Shown here in pieces: positions 33,565 through 42,176 of a stretch of 57,763 nucleotides of DNA. Under the pieces are notes generated by a model that was not told the DNA's origin, ran no database searches, and saw nothing but the letters and a program-made list of their open reading frames with translations. Source of the stretch: Polaromonas sp. (lineage in GTDB: Bacteria > Pseudomonadota > Gammaproteobacteria > Burkholderiales > Burkholderiaceae_C). Location: positions 1 through 57,763 of the forward strand of contig JAKFXR010000049.1 in NCBI GenBank assembly GCA_021731285.1, in the 5' to 3' direction. Position numbers and translations under genes: made by a program. Position 1 is the stretch's first letter; each line of letters starts with the position of its first letter.

Positions 33565-34359
33565 ATGAACACCGCACTTGACCGGGGCTTGTCCATTCTG
33601 GAACACCTCGCCGTCCATCCACAAGGCCTGCCGCTCTCCATGCTGGCTTCCGAGCTTGATATTCCGCTGAGCGCCTGTCACCGCCTGCTTGCCGACCTGC
33701 AGCATCGCGGCTACGTGCGCCAGGCGCACAAGCAAGGAGACTACGTGTTGACTACCAGGCTGGTGTCGCTGGGACTGGGCTTCCTCAGCAGCGCCGGCAT
33801 TGTGAATGTGGCCGAACCGCTGCTGGAACGGCTCGCGCAAACTTCGGGCGAGCTGGTGCGTCTGTCCATCGTGGATGATGATCGCCTGACCTGGATCGCC
33901 AAGTCGCAAGGCATGCGCCAGACAGGTCTGCGTTACGACCCGGACATGGGCATGGATGCACGCCTGTCATGCACAGCCTCCGGTCATGCCTGGCTGATGA
34001 CCCTGAGCGACGAACGCGCGCTGGAACTCGTTTCGCGTCAGGGCTTCGGTACGCCTGCGGAATTTGGACCCAAAGCTCCGACCACCCTCAAGGCATTGCT
34101 GGGCTATCTTCACGCCGCCCGTGTGCGGGGTTACGCCATGATCGATGAGGTTTTCGCGCCAGGAATGGCAGCCATGGCCGCGCCGGTTTTGCGCCGAAAG
34201 GAAGTGATCGGCGTGATCAGCATCGCGGGCCCCCGCTCGCGCCTGAGCGCAGAAAAAATGCATGAGCTCGCACCCGCACTGCTGGACTCGGCTGCGCAAC
34301 TGGGACCGATCAGTAACGCGTCCACGCTGTTCGGCCGGCCTCCACTGGGCAAAGGCTGA
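33565..34359 (+). CDS. IclR family transcriptional regulator
   Basis: 264-aa DNA-binding protein. A winged HTH (ALDRGLSILEHLAVHPQGLPLSMLASELDIPLSACHRLLADLQHRGY) is followed by an IclR effector domain with LVRLSIVDDDRLTWIAKSQG, RLSCTASGHAWL and a C-terminal APVLRRKEVIGVISIAGPRSRLS. I start at the ATG at 33565. The longer frame would cross the operator and aroQ start. It is divergent from aroQ and probably controls the aroQ-TRAP operon in response to an aromatic/alicyclic acid. PcaU-, PobR- and quinate-type regulators belong to the same family. Confidence 0.92.
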   Translation: MNTALDRGLSILEHLAVHPQGLPLSMLASELDIPLSACHRLLADLQHRGYVRQAHKQGDYVLTTRLVSLGLGFLSSAGIVNVAEPLLERLAQTSGELVRLSIVDDDRLTWIAKSQGMRQTGLRYDPDMGMDARLSCTASGHAWLMTLSDERALELVSRQGFGTPAEFGPKAPTTLKALLGYLHAARVRGYAMIDEVFAPGMAAMAAPVLRRKEVIGVISIAGPRSRLSAEKMHELAPALLDSAAQLGPISNASTLFGRPPLGKG

Positions 34360-34414
34360 CCCGGGGGCTCTGCGTAGCGACCCCCACTGTGGCCAGGTAT
34401 TCCCGGCAACCTTG

Positions 34415-34438
34415 GCACAGGCACACGGGTGCCTGTGC
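34415..34438. terminator. Hairpin between convergent iclR and osmC-like genes
   Basis: Perfect 10-bp stem GCACAGGCAC/GTGCCTGTGC (34415-34424, 34429-34438) with a 4-base loop between two convergent genes. It lacks a T tract on either strand, so it may work as a bidirectional pause or repeat rather than a classic terminator. Confidence 0.5.
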
Positions 34439-34453
34439 AGGGAACTGACTCAC

Positions 34454-34903
34454 TCAGTTCTGATCGCGCAGTGTGCGGCCTTCTGCGTCGATGACGGTGA
34501 CCCTCACCGGCAAAGCCTGGCGGACACTTTGTGTGACGGTGCAGAACTCCTCGAATTGCGCCAGCGCGCGGTCCAGGTGTTCGAGCGCGCTCGCCGCCAC
34601 CCCGAGGGTGATGGTGGCGTGGATGCCGAGAATTCGCAGCCGGCCTTCCGGGTTGCGCCCTGTGTCCACGGTCACCTCGCACCGCAATGGCTCCGGTGCC
34701 TGTTTGAACTTGCGCAGGGCAAACAGCAGCGAATCGCTCAGGCAGTTGCCCACGGAGGCACCCAGCAACTGCGCAGGGGAAGGGCCCTCCCCCTTGCCCA
34801 GCGGGGCGGGTTCGTCGGCGATCAGGCCGGGAATGTTTTCGCCGAAACGGATCTCGAAACGGTAGTCGGTTTGCTGCTGGAGCGAAAGGGAAGTGATCGT
34901 CAT
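34454..34903 (-). CDS. OsmC family protein
   Basis: 149-aa OsmC-fold protein, cytosolic. It contains SPAQLLGASVGNCLSDSLLFAL with the N-terminal redox Cys and EEFCTVTQSVRQALPV with the second Cys, as expected for thiol peroxidase-like members. It differs in sequence from the OsmC protein at 11828-12298. It lies 30 bases downstream of the persulfide-dioxygenase-like gene on the same strand. It therefore probably shares that gene's sulfide-responsive transcript. A role with organic persulfides or hydroperoxides is inferred from the context. Confidence 0.87.
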   Translation of the reverse strand: MTITSLSLQQQTDYRFEIRFGENIPGLIADEPAPLGKGEGPSPAQLLGASVGNCLSDSLLFALRKFKQAPEPLRCEVTVDTGRNPEGRLRILGIHATITLGVAASALEHLDRALAQFEEFCTVTQSVRQALPVRVTVIDAEGRTLRDQN

Positions 34904-34933
34904 GGTGCTGCCTTGATCAGTGCGGTTGATTGC

Positions 34934-35818
34934 TTACAGTGCATTGAGCGGGATCTTCAGGTAGGCCACGCCGTTGTCTTCCTTCGGCGGCAACTCGCCG
35001 GCGCGGATGTTCACCTGGACCGAGGGAAGGATCAAGGTGGGCATCTCCAGGGTGGCGTCGCGTTTGGTGCGCATGGCCACGAACTCGTCCTCGCTCACGC
35101 CGTCGTGCACGTGGATGTTCTTCGCCCGCTGCTCGGCCACCGTGGTCTCGAAAGCCACCGGACGGTCATTGGGCGGGTAATCGTGGCACATGAACAGCCG
35201 CGTTTCGGGCGGCAGGCTCAGGAGCTTGCGGGTGGAGGCGTACAGCGCGCGTGCATCGCCACCCGGAAAATCACAGCGTGCGGTGCCCACGTCGGGCATG
35301 AACAAGGTGTCGCCAACGAACACCGCGTCGCCAAAGCGGTAGGCCGCGCACGCCGGCGTGTGACCCGGCACGAACACGACCTCGCCAGCCAGCGCGCCCA
35401 ACGGGATGACTTCACCCTCCTGGAACAGGTGGTCGAACTGCGATCCGTCCTGCTTGAAGCCTGGCTCGAGGTTGAAGACGCCCTTGAACACCTTTTGCAC
35501 CCGGGTGATGTTGCCGCCGATACCAATCTTTCCACCCAGCTGGGCGCGCAGGTAAGGCGCTGCTGAAAGGTGGTCGGCGTGGGCATGGGTTTCCAGGATC
35601 CATTGCACCTTCAGATTGTTGGCGCGCACGTAGTCAATCACCTTGTCGGCCGAGGCGTGCTGCGTGCGGCCTGACTTCGGGTCGTAGTCGAGCACCGAGT
35701 CGATGATGGCGCAGTCGCTGCCGGGGCCGCCGTGGACCACATAGGTCACAGTCCAGGTGGCGGGGTCAAAAAGACCATGCACTTGGGGTTGAGCGGTTTT
35801 GGACTGAATGGATGTCAT
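34934..35818 (-). CDS. MBL-fold hydrolase, persulfide dioxygenase (ETHE1/Blh)-like
   Basis: 294-aa metallo-beta-lactamase-fold protein. The metal site is complete: THAHADH motif in ILETHAHADHLSAAPYL, His in VPGHTPACAAY, Asp in FVGDTLFMPDVGTARCDFPGG and a later His in CHDYPP. The MPDVGTARCDFPGG segment and CHDY mark the Blh/ETHE1-like subgroup that oxidises glutathione persulfide to sulfite. I use the ATG at 35818, since the longer frame runs into the operator. It is divergent from the ArsR/BigR gene and sits across the palindromic operator from it, the layout of bigR-blh loci. Confidence 0.9.
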   Translation of the reverse strand: MTSIQSKTAQPQVHGLFDPATWTVTYVVHGGPGSDCAIIDSVLDYDPKSGRTQHASADKVIDYVRANNLKVQWILETHAHADHLSAAPYLRAQLGGKIGIGGNITRVQKVFKGVFNLEPGFKQDGSQFDHLFQEGEVIPLGALAGEVVFVPGHTPACAAYRFGDAVFVGDTLFMPDVGTARCDFPGGDARALYASTRKLLSLPPETRLFMCHDYPPNDRPVAFETTVAEQRAKNIHVHDGVSEDEFVAMRTKRDATLEMPTLILPSVQVNIRAGELPPKEDNGVAYLKIPLNAL

Positions 35819-35846
35819 GAGAGGTCCTTTAAAATACGTTGTTGAT

Positions 35847-35881
35847 AATATATTGACCAATAGATTGTTTGTCAATATATT
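35847..35881. promoter_or_regulatory. 35-bp palindromic operator of the BigR locus
   Basis: AATATATTGAC (35847-35857) and GTCAATATATT (35871-35881) are perfect 11-bp inverted arms with a 13-bp AT-rich spacer. The site lies between the divergent MBL and ArsR genes, 29 bases from the MBL start. It is a strong candidate for BigR-type repressor binding, since such sites are AT-rich palindromes. It would control both transcripts. Confidence 0.8.
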
Positions 35882-35940
35882 AGCGTCATGCGCTGGATGG
35901 GTATTGCGCTACCTCAATGAACTACCTTTGGGAAACTTCG

Positions 35941-36258
35941 ATGAAGAACGTCTTGATGGACCTGGAAGAAATGCACACGGCCGCGGGCCGCGCCTGCCGG
36001 CTGATGAAGGCACTGGCCAACCCTGACCGGCTGTTGATCCTGTGTCAGCTCTCGCAAGGGGAGCGCCGCGTGGGCGAGCTCGAGGCATTGCTCGGCATCA
36101 TGCAACCGACCTTGTCGCAGCAGCTCACCGTGCTGCGGGACGAGGACCTGGTGAGCACCCGCCGCGAGGGCAAGAACATCCACTATGCGCTGTCCAGTCC
36201 CGAGGCGCTGGCCGTGATGCAGGTGCTGTATGAACAATTTTGTGTTGAAAAGGAGTAA
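35941..36258 (+). CDS. bigR: ArsR family repressor, BigR/SqrR-like persulfide sensor
   Basis: Winged-helix repressor with recognition helix around MQPTLSQQLTVLRDEDLV and wing TRREGKNIHYAL. Two cysteines are well placed: one in LLILCQLSQ and one in YEQFCVEKE near the C-terminus. Their spacing (66 residues) equals that of the disulfide/tetrasulfide-forming pair reported for BigR. The ATG at 35941 has GGGAA upstream and gives 105 aa. An ATG at 35917 in the same frame would give 113 aa, with Cys at 43 and 109, very close to the published numbering. It heads an operon of sulfur-transport genes. Confidence 0.88.
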   Translation: MKNVLMDLEEMHTAAGRACRLMKALANPDRLLILCQLSQGERRVGELEALLGIMQPTLSQQLTVLRDEDLVSTRREGKNIHYALSSPEALAVMQVLYEQFCVEKE

Positions 36259-36261
36259 ACA

Positions 36262-36699
36262 ATGACGATTGACTGGGCCAATTTCACGCCGTGGGCTTCA
36301 CTGTCCGGCGGCATTCTGCTGGGCGTCGCCTCGGCCTTCTTCATCCTGGTCAACGGCCGGGTCCTGGGGATCAGCGGCATCCTGGGCGGTCTTTTGCCAC
36401 CCAAGGCGGGCGACGCCGGCTGGCGTGTAGCCTTCCTGCTGGGCATGCTGGCCGCGCCGCTGGTGTACGGCCTGCTGGCGCCCGAAGGATTTGTGCAGGC
36501 ACCGCGCATCGATGCAGGCTTCGCCACCATCGTCACCGCCGGCTTGCTGGTGGGCCTGGGCACGCGCTACGGCTCGGGTTGCACCAGCGGGCACGGGGTC
36601 TGCGGGCTCTCGCGCCTGTCACCCCGCTCGCTCGTTGCCACGCTTGCCTTCATGGGCGCGGGCTTCGCCATGGTCTTCGTGGTTCGCCACGTTCTGTAA
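36262..36699 (+). CDS. YeeE/YedE family membrane protein, first half (PmpA-like)
   Basis: 145-aa inner-membrane protein of the YeeE/YedE (sulfur transport) family. Visible are several hydrophobic helices, the GRVLGISGILGGLL block and GLGTRYGSGCTSGHGVCGLSRLSPRSL, where the conserved Cys pair sits. The YeeE fold is split over two genes here (this one and the next). The family passes thiosulfate or other sulfane sulfur through conserved cysteines. It begins 3 bases after the bigR stop, with AAGGAG upstream, and the second half follows 11 bases later. Confidence 0.9.
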   Translation: MTIDWANFTPWASLSGGILLGVASAFFILVNGRVLGISGILGGLLPPKAGDAGWRVAFLLGMLAAPLVYGLLAPEGFVQAPRIDAGFATIVTAGLLVGLGTRYGSGCTSGHGVCGLSRLSPRSLVATLAFMGAGFAMVFVVRHVL

Positions 36700-36710
36700 G
36701 GAGTACACAC

Positions 36711-37145
36711 ATGCACCGCATCACCGAATTTTTTGTAGGCTTGCTGTTCGGCCTGGGCCTGCTGCTCTCCGGCATGACCGACCCGGGCAAGGTGCTCGGC
36801 TTCCTGGACTTGTTCGGCGCCTGGGATCCGTCCCTCGGCTTCGTCATGGGCGGCGCCATCGCCGTGGGTTTCTTCGCCTTTGCGCTGGCGCGCAAACGCA
36901 CCACGAACTTTCTGGGCGGCGCTTTGCACTTGCCCAAGTCCAGCCAGATCGACAAGCGCCTGGTCATCGGCGGCCTGACCTTCGGCGCCGGCTGGGGCCT
37001 GGCGGGTTTCTGCCCCGGTCCGGGCATCGTTTCCATGGCGTCGGGGGAAATGAAGGCCGCGTTGTTCGTGGCAGCCATGATCGTCGGTATGGTGATCTTT
37101 GAGATCGCCGACCGCACCGGCCTGCGACAGCGCATGGGAGCCTGA
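36711..37145 (+). CDS. YeeE/YedE family membrane protein, second half (PmpB-like)
   Basis: 144-aa inner-membrane protein complementing the previous gene. It starts at the ATG at 36711 with AAGGAG seven bases upstream. A longer open frame to 36291 overlaps the previous gene and is a shadow. Family motifs are LLFGLGLLLSGMTDPGKVLGFLDLFGAWDPSL and GLTFGAGWGLAGFCPGPGIV, with the conserved Cys in GFCPGP. Two halves together form one YeeE-like channel for sulfur compounds in BigR loci. DUF442 follows after one base. Confidence 0.9.
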   Translation: MHRITEFFVGLLFGLGLLLSGMTDPGKVLGFLDLFGAWDPSLGFVMGGAIAVGFFAFALARKRTTNFLGGALHLPKSSQIDKRLVIGGLTFGAGWGLAGFCPGPGIVSMASGEMKAALFVAAMIVGMVIFEIADRTGLRQRMGA

Positions 37146-37146
37146 C

Positions 37147-37578
37147 ATGGTGTCCTTTAACGCCGTTCCCCTGTCGGAAACAGTGTCGGTCGCGGGGCAG
37201 ATCTCGCCGACCGACCTGCCTGGAATTGCGCGTGCCGGTTTCAAGTCTGTCATTTGCAACCGGCCGGACGGCGAGAGCCCAGGCCAGTTCCATTACCGCG
37301 ACCTGGCGGCTGCAGCCAGCCAGGCGGGCTTGACATTGGCCTACCTGCCTGTGGTGACGGGGCGGGTCAGCCAGCAAGACGGTCAGGCGTTCGCCGAGTT
37401 GCTTCAGCGGTTACCCGCTCCCACGCTTGCCTACTGCCGCAGCGGTATGCGATCAGCGACGCTGTGGGCGCTGTCGCAGGCCGAGCGGCAGCCTTGGCCC
37501 GCGCTCGTGCAGCGGGCAGCTCAAGCCGGTTTCAATCTGAGCGGCGTGGCGCAGCCCACGCTGGCCCCTCACCCCTGA
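37147..37578 (+). CDS. DUF442/TIGR01244 family sulfur transferase or phosphatase (Blh N-terminal-like)
   Basis: 143-aa soluble protein. The opening VSVAGQISPTDLPGIARAGFKSVICNRPDGE and the CxxGxRS loop in LAYCRSGMRSATLWAL identify the dual-specificity-phosphatase-like DUF442 family. This domain is fused to the MBL domain in Blh of other bacteria. Here it is a separate protein in the same locus. The loop Cys could carry persulfide (sulfurtransferase) rather than phosphate. The start at 37147 follows the YedE stop by one base. The longer frame from 37099 overlaps yedE. Confidence 0.87.
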   Translation: MVSFNAVPLSETVSVAGQISPTDLPGIARAGFKSVICNRPDGESPGQFHYRDLAAAASQAGLTLAYLPVVTGRVSQQDGQAFAELLQRLPAPTLAYCRSGMRSATLWALSQAERQPWPALVQRAAQAGFNLSGVAQPTLAPHP

Positions 37579-37606
37579 CGCCCGCGGCCTGCGTACACCT
37601 GATCAC

Positions 37607-39343
37607 ATGAAACCATCGTTCAACTGGGGCCAGCGCCTGCCTTCATTGCCCGTTTTGCAGTGGGGCCGCGCTTACAACCGTGAGACGTTGCTCAGCGATG
37701 CTGTGGCTGCGCTCATCGTCACCATCATGTTGATTCCCCAGAGTCTGGCCTACGCCATGCTCGCGGGCTTGCCCCCCGAAGTGGGCCTGTACGCCAGCGT
37801 GGCGCCGCTGTTGCTCTATGCAGTGTTCGGTACCAGCCGTGTGCTGGCCGTGGGGCCGGTGGCAGTGGTCTCGCTCATGACGGCGGCGGCGATCGGTCAG
37901 CACGCCGTGGCTGGCACACCGCAGTATTGGGCGGTAGCCATCACACTGGCCTTTCTTTCGGGCCTGCTGTTGCTGGCCATGGGACTGCTGCGCCTGGGTT
38001 TCCTCGCCAACTTCCTCAGCCACCCCGTCATCTCTGGCTTCATCTCGGCATCGGGCATCCTGATCGCAGCCAGCCAGCTCAAGACGCTGATGGGGGTCAA
38101 GGCTGAAGGGCACAACTTTGTCGATCTGAGCCTGTCGCTGTTGTCGCAGCTCGGTCAGGTGCACCTTCTCACCCTGACCATCGGCGTGGTCACGGTTGCC
38201 TTCCTGTTCTGGGTGCGCAGTGGACTCAAGCCACTCCTGCAACGCCTCGGCATGGCGCCGCGCGCGGCCGACGTGGTGGCCAAGACCGGGCCGGTGGCGG
38301 CGATTGCCGTGACCACGCTGCTGACCTGGGGCCTGGACTGGCAGGCGCAGGGCGTGAAGATCGTGGGGGCGGTGCCCCAGGGCCTGCCGCCGTTCACGCT
38401 GCCTCTGTGGGATCTCGGCCTGTGGCAACAACTGCTGGTGCCGGCGCTGCTCATCAGCGTGGTCGGTTTCGTCGAGTCGGTGTCGGTGGGACAGACCCTG
38501 GCAGCCAAACGGCGCCAGCGCATCGAACCCGACCAGGAGCTGGTGGCCCTCGGCTCGAGCAATCTCTCGGCCGCATTCACGGGCGGCTTCCCGGTCACGG
38601 GTGGCTTTGCCCGCTCGGTGGTCAATTTCGACGCCGGCGCGCAGACACCGGCAGCCGGCGTGTTCACCGCCCTCGGCATCACGCTGGCCTCGCTGTTCCT
38701 CACCCCGGCGCTGTACTACCTGCCGCAGGCCACGCTGGCCGCCACCATCGTGGTGGCGGTCCTGTCGCTGGTGGACCTCAGCATTCTGCGCAAGACCTGG
38801 CATTACGCCAGATCCGACTTCATGGCGGTATTGGCCACACTGGTGGCCACGCTCACAGTGGGAGTGGAAACCGGGCTGGTCGTGGGCGTGGGCGTGTCGT
38901 TGGCGTTGTACCTCTACCGCACGAGCCGCCCTCACATGGCCGAGGTCGGGCTGGTCGCGGGGACCGAACACTTCCGCAATGTGCAGCGTCACGCCGTGGT
39001 GGTGAGTCCGCGGGTCCTGAGCCTGCGGGTTGACGAGAGCCTGTATTTCGCCAATTCACGGGCACTGGAAGACCGCATCAACAATGCCGTTGCCGACCGC
39101 GCCGCACTGGAACATGTGGTGCTGCAGTGCTCGGCCATCAACGACATTGATGCCAGCGCCCTGGAAAGCCTGGAAGCCATCGACCTGCGCTTGCGTGGAG
39201 CTGGCGTGCGGCTGCACCTGTCCGAGGTCAAAGGGCCAGTGATGGATCGCCTCAAAAGCACCGAATTCCTGCACGGCCTCAGCGGAAAAGTGTTCCTCAC
39301 CCACTACCAGGCCATTCGCGACCTCTCTCCTGAAGTCACTTGA
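37607..39343 (+). CDS. SulP family anion transporter with STAS domain
   Basis: 578-aa inner-membrane transporter. The SulP core begins with LLSDAVAALIVTIMLIPQSLAYAMLAGLPPEVGLYAS and continues with GPVAVVSLMTA, SHPVISGFISASG and FTGGFPVTGGFARSVVNF. A cytosolic STAS domain (about residues 450-560) with NDIDASALESLEAID ends the protein. Relatives carry sulfate or other anions. As last gene of the BigR operon it may export sulfite/sulfate formed by persulfide oxidation, an inference from position. Its stop codon lies within the first hairpin of the glmS-tail repeat array. Confidence 0.92.
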   Translation: MKPSFNWGQRLPSLPVLQWGRAYNRETLLSDAVAALIVTIMLIPQSLAYAMLAGLPPEVGLYASVAPLLLYAVFGTSRVLAVGPVAVVSLMTAAAIGQHAVAGTPQYWAVAITLAFLSGLLLLAMGLLRLGFLANFLSHPVISGFISASGILIAASQLKTLMGVKAEGHNFVDLSLSLLSQLGQVHLLTLTIGVVTVAFLFWVRSGLKPLLQRLGMAPRAADVVAKTGPVAAIAVTTLLTWGLDWQAQGVKIVGAVPQGLPPFTLPLWDLGLWQQLLVPALLISVVGFVESVSVGQTLAAKRRQRIEPDQELVALGSSNLSAAFTGGFPVTGGFARSVVNFDAGAQTPAAGVFTALGITLASLFLTPALYYLPQATLAATIVVAVLSLVDLSILRKTWHYARSDFMAVLATLVATLTVGVETGLVVGVGVSLALYLYRTSRPHMAEVGLVAGTEHFRNVQRHAVVVSPRVLSLRVDESLYFANSRALEDRINNAVADRAALEHVVLQCSAINDIDASALESLEAIDLRLRGAGVRLHLSEVKGPVMDRLKSTEFLHGLSGKVFLTHYQAIRDLSPEVT

Positions 39344-39406
39344 CTTCGCTACGCGAAGTGAGCGTCAAGCAAGCCTTGCAGCAGCGAACGATGCGTGCCA
39401 TGCCCG

Positions 39407-39445
39407 TCATTCGACAGTCACACTCTTTGCAAGGTTGCGGAGTGT
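39407..39445 (-). pseudogene. glmS 3'-end remnant B
   Basis: Read on the minus strand it gives [12 protein letters not shown] and a stop, the C-terminus of GlmS in frame. Of the ten codons [10 protein letters not shown], six differ from the real glmS and all six changes are synonymous. Upstream residues VRWPH are unrelated to glmS but shared with remnant C. Confidence 0.8.
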
Positions 39446-39516
39446 GTGCGGCCACCTAACTTGCTGCGCAAGTGAGTGCCCTCCAAACCACGACGCGTGC
39501 ATAAGCACGCTGACCG

Positions 39517-39555
39517 TCATTCGACGGTCACTGACTTCGCCAGGTTTCGCGGTTT
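39517..39555 (-). pseudogene. glmS 3'-end remnant C
   Basis: Read on the minus strand it gives [12 protein letters not shown] and a stop, exactly the GlmS C-terminus. Eight of the twelve codons differ from the real gene, all synonymously. Upstream residues VTWPH match the corresponding part of remnant B, not glmS. It lies 134 bases beyond the true glmS stop. Confidence 0.82.
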
Positions 39556-39650
39556 GTGTGGCCACGTAACTTCGCTGCGCGAAGTAAGTGTCCCCCAAGC
39601 CGAAACCTTTCGGCTCCGCCGAGCGGCATTGCATGCCGCGTCCAAGTCAG

Positions 39651-41498
<1,848 letters not shown>

Positions 41499-41556
41499 AA
41501 GAGTTACTCCTGAAAAGATAGGCAGATGCTACTTATTCAAGACTTTCTTATGTGAT

Positions 41557-41640
41557 CATATTTTTCAATTATTTGGAATAAAATTGCACACCTCAACAAT
41601 TTTGGAATAATATTTCAAAATCACATGTAAATTGCAATGA
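41557..41640 (+). promoter_or_regulatory. AT-rich Lrp-type control region
   Basis: The glmS-lrp gap is strikingly AT-rich and contains TTTGGAATAA twice (about 41573-41582 and 41601-41610), each in a partly palindromic context with AATT arms. Lrp/AsnC proteins bind such AT-rich degenerate palindromes and usually autoregulate. The gap could also affect glmS. Confidence 0.45.
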
Positions 41641-42126
41641 ATGACTGATTTAAAACTGGACACTACCGACATCCAATTGCTCAATGCTTTGCAGGACAAC
41701 GCCTCGCAGACCAACCAGGCACTGGCGGAGCGGGTGAACCTCTCAGCCCCCACCTGCCTGCGGCGTATCAAACGCCTGCGCGACAGCGGCTTGATCGAAC
41801 GCGAAATCGTCGTGCTCAATGCAGACAAGATGGCTGCTGCCATGGGGCACGGCCTGACAGCACTGGTTGAGATCACGCTCGACCAACAGGGCACTGAGCA
41901 GCAGTTGGCGTTTGAGTCCAAAGCCGTGAAAGAAAGCGCCGTGCAGCAGTGCTACCGCGTCTCGCCCGGGCCGGACTTTGTGCTGGTTGTGCATGTGCGT
42001 GACATGCCGGCCTACCTGGCACTGGCGCAGCGCCTGTTTACCAGCGATGCCAACGTACGCAACGTGAAGGCGTTTTTCAGCGTCAAGCGCGCAAAGTTTG
42101 AACCAAAACTGCCTCTGGCCCTTTAA
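41641..42126 (+). CDS. Lrp/AsnC family transcriptional regulator
   Basis: 161-aa regulator with an N-terminal HTH (DTTDIQLLNALQDNASQTNQALAERVNLSAPTCLRRIKRLRDSGLI) and a C-terminal RAM/AsnC ligand-binding domain. That domain has VQQCYRVSPGPDFVLVVHVRDM and FTSDANVRNVKAFFSVKRAKF. The ATG at 41641 begins the typical TDLKLDTTDIQLLNAL. It is divergent from glmS across an AT-rich control region. The target amino acid is unknown. Local autoregulation is expected from the family. Confidence 0.93.
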   Translation: MTDLKLDTTDIQLLNALQDNASQTNQALAERVNLSAPTCLRRIKRLRDSGLIEREIVVLNADKMAAAMGHGLTALVEITLDQQGTEQQLAFESKAVKESAVQQCYRVSPGPDFVLVVHVRDMPAYLALAQRLFTSDANVRNVKAFFSVKRAKFEPKLPLAL

Positions 42127-42141
42127 GCGTCAGCCTGTTTA

Positions 42142-42158
42142 GCTATAAAAATAATAGC
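42142..42158. repeat. GCTAT...ATAGC palindrome between lrp and dipeptidase genes
   Basis: GCTAT (42142-42146) and ATAGC (42154-42158) in the 50-base gap between two convergent genes. It is another member of the window-wide family. Confidence 0.6.
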
Positions 42159-42176
42159 GACGGCGAAAGACCGCAG

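Larger units (their letters stand above)
39343..39650. repeat. Tandem array of diverged ~110-134-bp units carrying glmS 3' ends
   Basis: Three related hairpins, ACTTCGC-TAC-GCGAAGT (39343-39359), ACTTGC-TGC-GCAAGT (39459-39473) and ACTTCGC-TGC-GCGAAGT (39569-39585), are spaced 116 and 110 bases apart. The stems change in a compensated way. Two extra copies of the glmS end (39407-39445 and 39517-39555) precede the second and third hairpins. The region has no other coding content. Confidence 0.85.

Noticed and set aside
36291-36710. Upstream extension of the second YeeE/YedE gene
   Set aside because: It lies in another frame inside the first YeeE gene. The real start at 36711 has AAGGAG.
37643-38992. 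449-residue frame opposite the SulP gene
   Set aside because: His/Gln/Arg-rich antisense translation without structure, typical of reverse reading of hydrophobic GC-rich codons.
39344-39650. Complete Tn7-like transposon or island downstream of glmS
   Set aside because: No tns, integrase or cargo genes fit in 300 bases. Only possible scars remain.
41499-41640. glmS ribozyme
   Set aside because: The region is short, AT-rich and lacks the conserved glmS ribozyme core. The ribozyme is also not expected in Proteobacteria.
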